Assembly (NCBI RefSeq): GCF_001436255.1
Contig: NZ_AZEI01000076.1
Span: 310,001 to 374,000 of the forward strand
Source: Lentilactobacillus rapi DSM 19907 = JCM 15042
Lineage (GTDB): Bacteria > Bacillota > Bacilli > Lactobacillales > Lactobacillaceae
DNA: 64,000 nucleotides
Direction of reading: 5' to 3'
The notes under the pieces are model-generated. The model had not been told where the DNA came from and did not search any database. It saw only the letters and a program-made list of their open reading frames with translations. Positions within the stretch are counted from its first letter, which is position 1. Each line of letters begins with the position of its first letter. The position numbers and the translations under genes were made by a program. Positions 47,538 to 56,715 of this stretch are shown here, piece by piece.

Positions 47538-48335
47538 TTAATTAATTTGGTCGTCCGTTAACATCACAGTTTTAATTTGTGTTGTATGGCCAGTCTTATC
47601 GTCAATATCGATGTAACAGCCGGAAATAATTCCCCGGCCAGTTTCTAAGACTTCAAATCGGGCAGGCCGTTGGTTCAAAAATCGGTTGATCACGCTTTCT
47701 GGCTTCATGCCCAGCATCCCATCTGCTGGACCAGTCATTCCGGCATCGGTCAAAAAGCCGGTCTTTTTGGGTAAAATTCGGGCATCGTTCGTTTGCACAT
47801 GAGTGTGCGTGCCGACAATCGCGGAAATCCGGCCGTCGAGATAACGGGCAATGGCTAATTTTTCACTAGTCGCTTCCGCATGAAAGTCCATAAAAATGCA
47901 GTGAGTGGTTTTGCTGATTTCAGTAATTAATTCATCCGCCAGCGCGAACGGATCGTCCAGATTATCCATGAAAACCCGTCCTTGAAAATTAAGCACTGCC
48001 AGTTGATGACCGTTGACGTTGACCATTGTATACCCTTTTCCTGGTGTCGTCCGTTTTGGAAAATTGTACGGGCGAATCAGGCGTTTGCTGTCATCGATGA
48101 AGTCCAATATTTCATTGTTGCTCCACGCATGATTACCTAGCGTGACAACATCAACGCCAGCACCCATCATTCTTTTGTAGATACTTTGGGTAATTCCTCT
48201 GCCCATGGGCGTTGCATTTTCGCCATTCACAACTGTTACCTGCGGGCGAAGCTCCTGTTTAAGCTTGGGTAGGTACGTTTCAATCATATGAACGCCCATA
48301 TTTCCAACAACGTCACCAATAAAAAGAACTCGCAT
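47538..48335 (-). CDS. ymdB: YmdB-type metallophosphoesterase (TIGR00282)
   Basis: 265 aa. Motifs MRVLFIGDVVGNMG, VVNGENATPMGRGI, TLGNHAWSNNE, DFHAEATSEK and GTHTHVQT with all metal ligands. In Bacillus YmdB hydrolyses 2',3'-cyclic nucleotides and affects biofilm and sporulation programmes. It lies directly after rny, as in Bacillus, suggesting a link with RNase Y. The start at 48335 follows GAGGAAAAA. Confidence 0.92.
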   Translation of the reverse strand: MRVLFIGDVVGNMGVHMIETYLPKLKQELRPQVTVVNGENATPMGRGITQSIYKRMMGAGVDVVTLGNHAWSNNEILDFIDDSKRLIRPYNFPKRTTPGKGYTMVNVNGHQLAVLNFQGRVFMDNLDDPFALADELITEISKTTHCIFMDFHAEATSEKLAIARYLDGRISAIVGTHTHVQTNDARILPKKTGFLTDAGMTGPADGMLGMKPESVINRFLNQRPARFEVLETGRGIISGCYIDIDDKTGHTTQIKTVMLTDDQIN

Positions 48336-48417
48336 TAACTTTTTCCTCAATACTTTCTAGTTTGTTTGAAATAATTTTAACATTTATAAAAGAAAAAAGA
48401 CCAGAGTCCCTGATCTT

Positions 48418-49998
48418 TTATCTTGCATATTCGACTGAACGAACTTCCCGAATCACCGTAACCTTAATGTGACCAGGATACTTCATTTCAGTTTCAATCT
48501 TTTGTTTAATCTTACGGGCAAGCACAATTGCTTGAGTATCCGTAATATCTTCGGGCTTTGCAATTACCCTGATCTCTCGACCAGCTTGGATTGCATAGCT
48601 CTTTTGTACCTCGTCAAAGCTGTCGGTAATTTTTTCAAGGCTATCAAGTCGATGGACGAAGCTTTCAAGTGAATCACTGTGAGCCCCTGGCCGTGAAATG
48701 GCAATCTTACCTGCCACCGCAACCAATTCAGCAATGATTGATTCGGGTTTATGATCTTCGTCATAACCCTTAATTGCATCAATCACAACTGGACTTTCGT
48801 GATACTTCTTGGCTAAGTCAACGCCAACTTGAACGTGTGAACCTTCAACCCCATTGTTAGCAGCTTTGCCGATATCGTGTAATAATCCTGCGCGTTTAGC
48901 TAAAGTAACATCCTCACCTAATTCTGATGCAAATGCACCAGTCAACTTTGCAACCTCAATTGAATGACCAAGTAAATTCTGACCATGGAAAATCTTAAAG
49001 TTCATCTGACCGACTAATTTGATCATCTCTGGACTCATTGAATGGATTCCTAAATCAAACAGGGTTTCTTCGCCAATATCTTGAATCCGCTCATCAAGTT
49101 CTTTACGGCTCTTTTCAACCATCTCTTCAATCCGAGCTGGATGAATCCGGCCGTCTTTAATAAGCTTCTCCAAGGTCATCTTGGCAACTTCCCGCCGTAT
49201 TGGATCAAATCCACTCAATACCACAGCCTGTGGTGTATCATCAATGATCAAATCAATTCCAGTCAGGGTCTCGAAGGTTCGGATATTTCGACCTTCGCGA
49301 CCAATGATTCTTCCTTTCATATCTTCGTTCGGAAGACTCACAACGGAAACCGTGGTTTCGGAAACCACATCCGCTGAACTTTGTTGAATTGCTTCGATGA
49401 TCAGATTCTTAGCATTTTCATCAGCTTCAGATTGAGCCTGGTAATAACTTTCCTTTACCATCCGGGCTTTCTCATCGGCCAACTGTTCACTAGTTTCTTG
49501 AATGATCAGATTACGGGCCTCTTCTTGAGTAAAAGCCGCAACCTTCTCAACTTCAGCTTGACGTTTTTGAATAAGTGAGTTTGCTTCTTCTTGTTGTGTA
49601 GTTAAGTTTTGTTGTTCACGATTAATTTTTTGCTCTTTTCGGTTAAGAGTGCTCTCTCTACGCTCAAAAGCACTATCTTTCCGGTCAAGAGCCTCTTCTC
49701 GCTGCAACAAACGATCCTCTTGTTTTTGAATCTCCGCTCGTCGATTCTTTAGTTCTTTTTCAACTGAAGAACGATAGCGATGGTTCTTTTCCTGAGCTGA
49801 CAAAGTTGCTTCTTTAACAACTGTTTCCGCCTTTTTCTTGGCTTCAACTAGAATGTTCTTTGCAGAACCATTTGCCGCATCAAGATCTTTTTCCTGGATC
49901 TTCTTTTGTGTAGACTTGCCGATAACAAAACTAATAATACCAACAAAACCAACAACAATAATAGCGATGATTGCGAGGATTATTCCAGCCATACTCAT
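48418..49998 (-). CDS. rny: Ribonuclease Y
   Basis: 526 aa. N-terminal membrane anchor ([23 protein letters not shown]), long charged coiled coil (about 30-200), KH domain ([38 protein letters not shown], in pieces) and HD domain with GLLHDIGKA (about 365). It starts mRNA decay at the membrane. The ATG at 49996-49998 follows GGAGG by nine bases. Confidence 0.96.
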   Translation of the reverse strand: MSMAGIILAIIAIIVVGFVGIISFVIGKSTQKKIQEKDLDAANGSAKNILVEAKKKAETVVKEATLSAQEKNHRYRSSVEKELKNRRAEIQKQEDRLLQREEALDRKDSAFERRESTLNRKEQKINREQQNLTTQQEEANSLIQKRQAEVEKVAAFTQEEARNLIIQETSEQLADEKARMVKESYYQAQSEADENAKNLIIEAIQQSSADVVSETTVSVVSLPNEDMKGRIIGREGRNIRTFETLTGIDLIIDDTPQAVVLSGFDPIRREVAKMTLEKLIKDGRIHPARIEEMVEKSRKELDERIQDIGEETLFDLGIHSMSPEMIKLVGQMNFKIFHGQNLLGHSIEVAKLTGAFASELGEDVTLAKRAGLLHDIGKAANNGVEGSHVQVGVDLAKKYHESPVVIDAIKGYDEDHKPESIIAELVAVAGKIAISRPGAHSDSLESFVHRLDSLEKITDSFDEVQKSYAIQAGREIRVIAKPEDITDTQAIVLARKIKQKIETEMKYPGHIKVTVIREVRSVEYAR

Positions 49999-50042
49999 GG
50001 CTTCACCTCCAAATCATCATAAAATGATTATTTTCTAAACCA

Positions 50043-50071
50043 ATTATAAGATGTTATTTGATTATTGACAC
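50043..50071 (-). promoter_or_regulatory. Probable promoter of rny
   Basis: TATAAT on the minus strand at 50043-50048, about 45 bases before the rny start. The region 17 bases upstream reads GTGTCA, only a partial -35. Confidence 0.5.
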
Positions 50072-50213
50072 AACTATCATTTTAATGTTTGTTGGCACTG
50101 GTGTCAATCATCTTATGCGGTAGCGATGATTAGTTGTATATGACAACTAATTTGCGAACTATCAAAATAAATTAATTTCTTTATACAAATCCTTTGTTGC
50201 CGTTATCCACTTG

Positions 50214-50255
50214 ATAAAAAAATGATTACCGCTAACAAACAGCAGTAATCACTTA
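50214..50255 (-). terminator. Terminator of the ald-permease operon
   Basis: On the minus strand TGATTAC, a mismatch, and GCT/AGC continue as an interrupted stem with GTAATCA, followed by TTTTTTTAT. It lies about 40 bases after the permease stop. Confidence 0.8.
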
Positions 50256-50295
50256 ATTTTATATCTATATACATTTTTCAGAAGTAATGGTACGC

Positions 50296-51741
50296 TCAAC
50301 TATTTGACTGAAGTGACTGATCATCTCGAGCAGCTTTCTTATCGCTACTGTTATCATCTTCAGAAGTAGCTTGTTCAAAATCAACATGGTGACGAGAATA
50401 AAGAATAAAGATTAAACCGCCAACAACTAACCAAATGAGATAAGTGATCCAAGCATCAAGCGTTGTACTAACCAACAAAACCAAACAAGATACCATTGCC
50501 AACACAGGAATTGTGTAACCTAGTGGTAATTTAAAAGGACGTTCCAAGTTAGGTTGTTCTCTTCTGAGTAAAACAACAATCAGTGAAATTAAAAAGAACA
50601 CACACAATGATCCCACGTTTGAAATTGTAGCCAACTGCTTAACGTTAGAAACTCCCGCCAAGACTGCCCCAATTGAGCCAATTAACCAAAGCGCCCGGTT
50701 TGGACTCTTACTAGATTGATTCAATTTTGACAAACCTCTTGGCAAAAAGCCACCTCGGCTCATGGACATCATAATGTTAGAAGCAGCATAGACAAATGCA
50801 TAAACAACAGCCAGAATACCAATGATAGCCCCTACTGAAACAATCTGGGCTGCCACGGTGTGCCCCTTCGCCATTAATACATAGGCCATCGACTCTGGAA
50901 CATTAAGTTGTCGATAACTTACCACTCCGGTCATAATTATACTTACCACAATATAAAGGGTGGTAACAACAACCAAGGAGATAATGATCGCTTTTGGTAA
51001 TGTCTTTTGAACATTCTTAGTCTCTTCTGCTGATGTAGCCAGTGCATCAAAGCCAAGAAATGTGAAGAATACTAACGAAGCACCTGAAAAAATCCCCCGT
51101 ACACCAAACGGCATGAATGGCGTCCAATTATTCACATTAACATTTTGAACTGCCACAACAATGAATAACAGAATGACTGCGAGTTTAATAATTACCAACA
51201 CATTATTAAAAATCTTACTTTCACTCGTACCTCGAGTTAAAACGAAAGTAATTAGTAAAATCATGAGCACCGCCGGTAGATTGACAATACCACCATTAGA
51301 AGGAGATGCCATTAACGATGTTGGTAAATTAATCCCGATTTCTGAAAGTGATGCCTTAACGTAACCTGTCCAACCATTGGCAACCGTAGCTAGCGTTGTA
51401 ATATAGACTCCAAGCAACGTCCAACCAGCAAGAAAGGCCATTCGTTGACCAATCGCTACCCATGCATAAACATATGCACTTCCCGAGTTAGGGATACTGG
51501 TTGTCAGTTCTGAATAACACAACCCGACTACCGCACTGGCAAAACCAGCAATCAAAAAGGAAACGATAACAGCCGGACCGGCAGCTGTTGCAGCAACGAT
51601 TCCAGTCAGGACTAAAATTCCGGTACCAATAATGGCACCAATCCCCATGATTGAAAGATCAAATAGCCCGAGTGTCCGCTCACGTTTACTATCTTTGGCA
51701 TTTTTCAATACCAAATCAATATTAATTCGACTATTTTTCAT
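50296..51741 (-). CDS. APC-family amino acid permease (cationic amino acid transporter type)
   Basis: 481 aa, about twelve to fourteen membrane segments. The signature LSIMGIGAIIGTGILVLTG and FFTFLGFDALATSAEETKN place it in the CAT/YfnA-like subfamily. The C terminus is a polar Asp/Ser-rich tail. Its gene follows ald by 36 bases with an AGGGG ribosome binding site, so it probably imports alanine or a related amino acid for Ald; that substrate is inferred from the operon only. It ends at a clear terminator. Confidence 0.85.
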   Translation of the reverse strand: MKNSRINIDLVLKNAKDSKRERTLGLFDLSIMGIGAIIGTGILVLTGIVAATAAGPAVIVSFLIAGFASAVVGLCYSELTTSIPNSGSAYVYAWVAIGQRMAFLAGWTLLGVYITTLATVANGWTGYVKASLSEIGINLPTSLMASPSNGGIVNLPAVLMILLITFVLTRGTSESKIFNNVLVIIKLAVILLFIVVAVQNVNVNNWTPFMPFGVRGIFSGASLVFFTFLGFDALATSAEETKNVQKTLPKAIIISLVVVTTLYIVVSIIMTGVVSYRQLNVPESMAYVLMAKGHTVAAQIVSVGAIIGILAVVYAFVYAASNIMMSMSRGGFLPRGLSKLNQSSKSPNRALWLIGSIGAVLAGVSNVKQLATISNVGSLCVFFLISLIVVLLRREQPNLERPFKLPLGYTIPVLAMVSCLVLLVSTTLDAWITYLIWLVVGGLIFILYSRHHVDFEQATSEDDNSSDKKAARDDQSLQSNS

Positions 51742-51777
51742 ATTGAATCCCCTGCTAAATCGTTGTTCTTAATTAAA

Positions 51778-52878
51778 TTAGTTAAATGGTTCGTAAGCCA
51801 AATTCAAACTTTCTGCAACAGCTTGGTTCGTGATTTTACCCTCGAACGTGTTAATTCCAGTTAAAACAGTATTGTCCTTAGCTGCCTCAGCTAGCCCTTT
51901 ACTTGCAATCTCAACGGCATAAGGCAAAGTTGCGCTTGATAATGCATCAGTAGCTGTCTTTGGTACGGCACCTGGAATATTGGCAACTGTATAATGAACA
52001 ACCCCATGAGAAATATATATTGGATCATCATGAGTCGTTGCCTTAACACTTGTTTCGAAGATACCACCTTGATCAATTGGTACATCAACAATAACAGACC
52101 CATCTTCCATACTCTCAACCATCTCAGTTGTGACCAACTTGGGAGCAGTATGACCTGGGATCAGAACTGCACCAACCACTAAATCAGAATTCTTAACGGA
52201 CTCAGCTATATTATGAGGATTAGAAATTAAGGTTTGAATTTTATCGTTGAAAATGTCGTCAACTTGAGCTAGACGCTGTGCGTTAATATCCAGAATTGTG
52301 ACGTTCGCACCTAATCCAACTGCAATCTTAGCAGCATTAAAGCCGACAGTTCCTGCACCAATAATTGTAATATTGCCACGATGGACTCCCGTAACACCTG
52401 GTAACAGAATTCCTTTACCTTGGTGAGGTTCTTCTAGAAAATGAGCACCGATTTGAATAGACATTCGGCCAGCAATCTCACTCATTGGGAAGAGTAGCGG
52501 TAAACCACCATTTCTGCCAACCATTGTTTCGTATGCAACCGCAGTTACTTTACTGTCCAGCAAAGCTTTGGTCAAATCAGGGTCCGCCGCCAAGTGGAAG
52601 TAAGTATAAACAATCAGATCTTCGTGGAAGTATTTATATTCGGATGGAAGTGGTTCCTTAACTTTAATAACCATCTCAACATTCCAAGCATCATCTACTG
52701 TTCCAATTTCTGCACCAACTTCACGATACTGGTCATCTGAAAAGCCAGAACCTACACCAGCACCTTCCTCAACAACCACGTCATGACCGGCATGAATTAA
52801 ATTAGCAACACCACTTGGAGTCATGCCAACACGATTTTCTTGTTCTTTTATTTCTTTTGGAATTCCAATCTTCATCAT
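51778..52878 (-). CDS. ald: Alanine dehydrogenase
   Basis: 366 aa. Signatures [44 protein letters not shown]-type segment with the substrate Lys, VTAVAYETM, and the NAD-binding loop [26 protein letters not shown] (in pieces). It interconverts L-alanine and pyruvate plus ammonia using NAD. It could feed alanine to the wall or deaminate imported alanine to pyruvate. A cre site in the leader suggests carbon catabolite repression, favouring a catabolic role. Two adjacent ATGs (52878, 52875) are possible starts. Confidence 0.93.
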   Translation of the reverse strand: MMKIGIPKEIKEQENRVGMTPSGVANLIHAGHDVVVEEGAGVGSGFSDDQYREVGAEIGTVDDAWNVEMVIKVKEPLPSEYKYFHEDLIVYTYFHLAADPDLTKALLDSKVTAVAYETMVGRNGGLPLLFPMSEIAGRMSIQIGAHFLEEPHQGKGILLPGVTGVHRGNITIIGAGTVGFNAAKIAVGLGANVTILDINAQRLAQVDDIFNDKIQTLISNPHNIAESVKNSDLVVGAVLIPGHTAPKLVTTEMVESMEDGSVIVDVPIDQGGIFETSVKATTHDDPIYISHGVVHYTVANIPGAVPKTATDALSSATLPYAVEIASKGLAEAAKDNTVLTGINTFEGKITNQAVAESLNLAYEPFN

Positions 52879-52892
52879 GTATCATCCTTTCT

Positions 52893-52906
52893 TGAATGCG
52901 CTTACA
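52893..52906. promoter_or_regulatory. cre site in the ald leader
   Basis: On the minus strand TGTAAGCGCATTCA fits cre in the outer TG/CA and central CG positions. It lies 15 bases before the ald start codon, between promoter and ribosome binding site, where CcpA would block elongation. Confidence 0.65.
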
Positions 52907-53083
52907 TCTTTCAACACCATAAGATTAGCATGATACTATAGTAGATTCAAATAAAAGCATTTGTGATTTCTTATGCAATGAAGTATCTCTAATTATCAAC
53001 TGGCAACTATTAATTATCCATATTTTCAAATTAAAAGGTTCTCATTTATGAACGGGCTTGTTCAATATAGATCAATTCGAGGT

Positions 53084-53119
53084 CAAAAAAAGAAGCTTCC
53101 CATCATCGGGAACCTTCTT
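53084..53119 (-). terminator. Terminator of recA
   Basis: AGAAGGTTCCC and GGGAAGCTTCT form an 11-bp stem with one mismatch and a six-base loop, followed by TTTTTTT on the minus strand. Confidence 0.88.
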
Positions 53120-53145
53120 GTAATTGCTAAAAATATCCACGAACA

Positions 53146-54264
53146 CTACTTACCAATATTTAAATCAATATTTTCAGTTGCTTCGGTTTTGCTATCGGAT
53201 TTTTTAGAAGCCTTCGTGGCCTTCTTGTCATCTGATTTTGAAGACGACTTTGGCTTTTCGTCAGGAGCCGTATCGTCAGGAATTCCATACGCATCGCGAA
53301 CTTTTTTCTCAACCTCTTTAAACATATCTTGATGTTCCTCAAGGTATGATTTGGCGTTCTCGCGACCTTGACCAATCCGTTCCTCACCGTATGAATACCA
53401 AGAACCGGACTTATCGATAATATCTTTATCCACAGCCATATCGACCAATTCGCCAGATTGAGAAATTCCTTTCCCATACATAATATCCACTTCGGCACGT
53501 TTGAATGGTGGCGCAACCTTATTCTTCACTACTTTAATTCGAACTCGGTTACCAATGATATTGGTGCCGTCCTTAATTTGTTCAGCACGACGAATTTCAA
53601 GTCGAATGGTGGCGTAGAATTTCAATGCACGGCCACCAGGAGTGGTTTCTGGATTACCAAACATAACCCCGACTTTTTCACGAATCTGATTAATAAAGAT
53701 CGCAATTGTTTTGGTCTTGCTAATTGTTCCGGATAATTTTCGCAGTGCTTGTGACATCAATCGGGCTTGAAGACCAACGTGGGCATCCCCCATTTCGCCT
53801 TCAATTTCGGCCCGAGGTACCAAAGCGGCAACTGAATCGATGACAACAATATCAACTGCGCCACTCGTCACCAAAGCATCAGTGATTTGTAGTCCCTGCT
53901 CACCAGTATCAGGTTGCGACAGTAACAAATCATCGATATTAACCCCTAAATGGGTCGCGTAAACTGGATCCAACGCGTTTTCAGCATCGATATACGCAGC
54001 CGTCCCACCACGTTTTTGGACTTCAGCTACGGCATGAAGAGCAACCGTTGTTTTCCCAGAACTTTCTGGTCCATATACTTCAACGATTCTTCCACGAGGA
54101 TAACCACCAACTCCGAGCGCCTCATCGAGTGCAAGTGAACCGGATGGAACCGTCGAAATCTGCGTATCGGCTTTGTCGCCCATCCTCATGATGGACCCCT
54201 TACCGAATTCTTTTTCAATATTCTTTAAGGCTTTATCTAAAGCTACTTTTCTTTGGTCAGCCAT
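53146..54264 (-). CDS. recA: Recombinase RecA
   Basis: 372 aa. Walker [16 protein letters not shown] (about 65), the IDAENALDP segment, Walker [15 protein letters not shown], loop L2 region with [26 protein letters not shown] (in pieces), and a variable charged C-terminal tail rich in Lys, Ser and Asp (about 325-372). It carries out strand exchange and LexA cleavage and is needed for transformation along with comG. Own promoter with a LexA box upstream. Confidence 0.98.
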   Translation of the reverse strand: MADQRKVALDKALKNIEKEFGKGSIMRMGDKADTQISTVPSGSLALDEALGVGGYPRGRIVEVYGPESSGKTTVALHAVAEVQKRGGTAAYIDAENALDPVYATHLGVNIDDLLLSQPDTGEQGLQITDALVTSGAVDIVVIDSVAALVPRAEIEGEMGDAHVGLQARLMSQALRKLSGTISKTKTIAIFINQIREKVGVMFGNPETTPGGRALKFYATIRLEIRRAEQIKDGTNIIGNRVRIKVVKNKVAPPFKRAEVDIMYGKGISQSGELVDMAVDKDIIDKSGSWYSYGEERIGQGRENAKSYLEEHQDMFKEVEKKVRDAYGIPDDTAPDEKPKSSSKSDDKKATKASKKSDSKTEATENIDLNIGK

Positions 54265-54305
54265 TGAATTCCTCCCATTTCCTTACCGGAAAAGTTTACC
54301 AACTA

Positions 54306-54334
54306 ACTATACTAATGATTTTCGAAAAAAGCAA
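54306..54334 (-). promoter_or_regulatory. Promoter of recA
   Basis: TTGCTT, 17 bases and TATAGT on the minus strand. Transcription would start near 54299, about 35 bases before the recA start codon. Confidence 0.75.
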
Positions 54335-54342
54335 TAAAAAAG

Positions 54343-54356
54343 GGAACAAAAGTTCG
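54343..54356. promoter_or_regulatory. LexA-type SOS box upstream of recA
   Basis: On the minus strand CGAACTTTTGTTCC, the CGAAC-N4-GTTC form of the Gram-positive LexA box. It lies eight bases upstream of the recA -35 and two bases beyond the stop of cinA. Confidence 0.75.
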
Positions 54357-54357
54357 A

Positions 54358-54828
54358 TTAATTATGAATTGCATCAAGCGCCATTTGTAGCCCAGCATCA
54401 ACCGATGCCTTTCTAATGGCATTTCGTTCGCCGGAGAAATGAAATTCTTTGGCAAATGTCTGTTGGGTGCCATATGCAATCCCGATCCAAACAGTACCAG
54501 CTGGATTACCTTCAAGTTCATCTGGACCCGCTACGCCAGTGAATGATACACCTAAATCTTTTTTCATAATTGAACGAGCCTGATTAGCCATCCAGATTGC
54601 GGTTGGCTCACTTACAACGCCGTTCTCTTCAATCACTTCGCTGGGAATGTTCAATAATTGCTCTTTAACTTTATTGGAGTATGTTACGAACCCTCCTTCA
54701 AACACTTCAGAAACGCCAGCAACGTTCCCAAGAGTGCTCTGAAATTGTCCGGCGGTCAGACTTTCGGCTGCAGTAATCGTGATATGTCGTTTGATTAGTT
54801 CATTAACCAACTTCTGTTCAAGTGTCAT
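54358..54828 (-). CDS. CinA C-terminal-type nicotinamide-nucleotide amidase, stand-alone
   Basis: 156 aa. It matches only the C-terminal amidase domain of CinA (PncC): ITAAESLTAGQFQSTLGNVAGVSEVFEGGFVTYSN, in pieces, and VSFTGVAGPDELEGNPAGTVWIG. The enzyme deamidates NMN to nicotinate mononucleotide. The N-terminal molybdopterin-like domain of full CinA (about 250 residues) is absent, and no trace of it precedes the start. Start MTLEQKL follows AAAGGGG. It keeps the cinA position directly before recA. Confidence 0.87.
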   Translation of the reverse strand: MTLEQKLVNELIKRHITITAAESLTAGQFQSTLGNVAGVSEVFEGGFVTYSNKVKEQLLNIPSEVIEENGVVSEPTAIWMANQARSIMKKDLGVSFTGVAGPDELEGNPAGTVWIGIAYGTQQTFAKEFHFSGERNAIRKASVDAGLQMALDAIHN

Positions 54829-54892
54829 CTCTATTGCCCCTTTCATTTATTAAATACGTAAAATACATTTCAAAAATTTAAATTCAACGAAA

Positions 54893-54955
54893 AAATAACA
54901 AACGAGGACAAGGTTATGACAAAATATCCTGTCCAACCACTGACCTCGTTTTTAC
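54893..54955 (-). terminator. Weak terminator-like hairpin after pgsA
   Basis: On the minus strand AACGAGG and CCTCGTT close a long, partly paired loop, followed by TTGTTATTTTTT. It may end part of the pgsA transcript ahead of cinA. Confidence 0.4.
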
Positions 54956-54969
54956 TTCATATGAACTTA

Positions 54970-55551
54970 TTAAAATGAATCTGCAAATACAGATCGATTC
55001 TGAACAAAATAATCAATACCCGAATAGATCGTGAAGAACAAGCAAGTGTACAGCATAATCTGATCTAATGGGAAGTTAATGGCCGCAAAGAAGACATTAT
55101 TCAAGAAGAGCAGAATAATGGCCAGCATCTGAGTCGTTGTCTTAATCTTTCCGGGCCAAGCAGCAGCAATAACTGCGCCATTATTTTCAACAATAATCAA
55201 TCTTAGTCCAGTAACGGCCAATTCCCGACAGACGATGATGGCAATCACCCATGCTGGAACTTCCCCAATCTCGACGAGGAAAATAAAAGCAGTCATGACA
55301 AGCATTTTATCAGCCAAAGGATCCGCAAATTTTCCAAAGTTGGTGACTAAATGCCTTCTCCGGGCAATTTGCCCATCCAAAAAATCAGTGAGAGAAGCCA
55401 CAATAAAGATAATAGTGGCAACCCAGCGGGCATTCCCAATAACTGTCCCGGCAATCGTGACACTACCCGAAAAAATGGGTGCGGCAAGAATTAGAATGAA
55501 AAACGGAATCAAGATAATTCTAAAGATCGTTAATTTATTTGGTAAATTCAT
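54970..55551 (-). CDS. pgsA: CDP-diacylglycerol-glycerol-3-phosphate 3-phosphatidyltransferase
   Basis: 193 aa, four or more membrane segments. The CDP-alcohol phosphotransferase motif DG-x2-AR-x8-G-x3-D-x3-D is complete in DGQIARRRHLVTNFGKFADP and the following LADK. It makes phosphatidylglycerol phosphate, the step to phosphatidylglycerol and cardiolipin. The start MNLPNKLTIFR follows GGAGG. It lies 24 bases after rodZ. Confidence 0.95.
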   Translation of the reverse strand: MNLPNKLTIFRIILIPFFILILAAPIFSGSVTIAGTVIGNARWVATIIFIVASLTDFLDGQIARRRHLVTNFGKFADPLADKMLVMTAFIFLVEIGEVPAWVIAIIVCRELAVTGLRLIIVENNGAVIAAAWPGKIKTTTQMLAIILLFLNNVFFAAINFPLDQIMLYTCLFFTIYSGIDYFVQNRSVFADSF

Positions 55552-55575
55552 GTTTTCCTCCACCAGCCAGTCTCA

Positions 55576-56652
55576 TTAATAACCGTTTGTTGTTCCAGAC
55601 GTGTTGGTATTGCCAGTTGTACCAGTGTTCCCAGTTGTTGTGCTAGCAGATCCGGTAGTCGTTCCGTTCGTTGTTCCAGTTGTTGTACCCGTTGAACCGG
55701 TTGTTGTGGTTGCAGAACTGCTCGTTGCTGCAGAACTGCTGCTTGATGATTGGGCAGCCGTTGATTTACCAAATTGTAACGTAATAACTCTAACTTGGCT
55801 TGATCCATTATCAACTGGGTCTGCTACCTTCAGCTTTTTGCCGCCGACGTAGATTGAGGTCTGCGCAGCGTTACCAGCATTAACAGTAACGGTACTGGTC
55901 CCACTTGGAATGGCAACCGTATGAGACTTTCCACCTGTCAAAGCGGCTTGCCACAAAGTTGTGCCATCTGCCGAAACTGCAGTCCATGCGCTGGTTGCAG
56001 CAGAAGCAGTCATAATTCGAAGGGTTGTCTTGCCTTTAACGCCGCCTACTCGATAGGTCACGTCACTACCAGATGCTGTTACTTTCTTAAAAGTAATTGC
56101 TTTTTTCTTAGGTGTCTTGGCTTTTGCTTTACTCTTAGTTGAACTACTTGATTTTGCTTTATTATTTTTGTCACCAGAAACTGAAACTTTGGAAGTCTCA
56201 ATTTGAGTTTTGGACGTGTCCCGGGTACTCTTTGCTGCCGCAACCCAAATCGCAACCAAAATAATCAAAACAATAACAGATACTGACGCAATCGGAATAT
56301 ATCTCCGCAGCTTTTCGTTTCGCTGGTCCACTTTCCGTTGTGCCGATCGCGTTTCTGGATTATCATCATTCACTCGGTCAACATATTCCGGATCTTCAGT
56401 ATCGGGAAGCTTTTCTTCATATTGACTCAGCAACTCAGTTCCATCCAAACCAACAGAATCAGCATACTGCTTCACAAATGCCCGAACATAGAATTCTCCA
56501 GGAAGGTCATCAAAATTATTATCTTCAATCGCAATTAAATAACGTTTTTGAATCTTGGTATTTTTTTGCAGGTCATCAAGGGTATAACCCTTTGCCACTC
56601 TGGCATCATGCAGTTTCTTCCCAATTGTTAAGCTATCTTTTTCGTCACTCAT
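55576..56652 (-). CDS. rodZ: RodZ-like cell-shape protein with low-complexity tail
   Basis: 358 aa. Cytoplasmic helix-turn-helix domain (IGKKLHDARVAKGYTLDDLQ), basic juxtamembrane stretch, one membrane helix (YIPIASVSVIVLIILVAIWV, about 110-130), an extracellular DUF4115-type beta domain (about 190-290), and a C-terminal tail of about 55 residues made almost wholly of Thr, Gly, Ser and Asn. RodZ couples MreB to the elongation machinery. It sits between the M16 peptidase gene and pgsA, its normal place in lactobacilli. Confidence 0.9.
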   Translation of the reverse strand: MSDEKDSLTIGKKLHDARVAKGYTLDDLQKNTKIQKRYLIAIEDNNFDDLPGEFYVRAFVKQYADSVGLDGTELLSQYEEKLPDTEDPEYVDRVNDDNPETRSAQRKVDQRNEKLRRYIPIASVSVIVLIILVAIWVAAAKSTRDTSKTQIETSKVSVSGDKNNKAKSSSSTKSKAKAKTPKKKAITFKKVTASGSDVTYRVGGVKGKTTLRIMTASAATSAWTAVSADGTTLWQAALTGGKSHTVAIPSGTSTVTVNAGNAAQTSIYVGGKKLKVADPVDNGSSQVRVITLQFGKSTAAQSSSSSSAATSSSATTTTGSTGTTTGTTNGTTTGSASTTTGNTGTTGNTNTSGTTNGY

Positions 56653-56715
56653 ACGTATTCTCCATTACAATTAATTATTCACTTAATTCAGTATATCATA
56701 CGATATTTTTATTAG

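Noticed and set aside
53048-53332. Plus-strand open frame of 94 codons across the recA end
   Set aside because: It runs through the recA terminator and antisense to the RecA C terminus, has no ribosome binding site and no recognisable family.
55577-55760. Short repeated units suggesting a CRISPR-like array
   Set aside because: The units are imperfect codon repeats inside rodZ, without spacers of regular length.
55601-55852. Plus-strand Val/Pro-rich frame of 83 codons
   Set aside because: It is the complement of the repetitive codons of the RodZ tail, an artefact of the low-complexity DNA.
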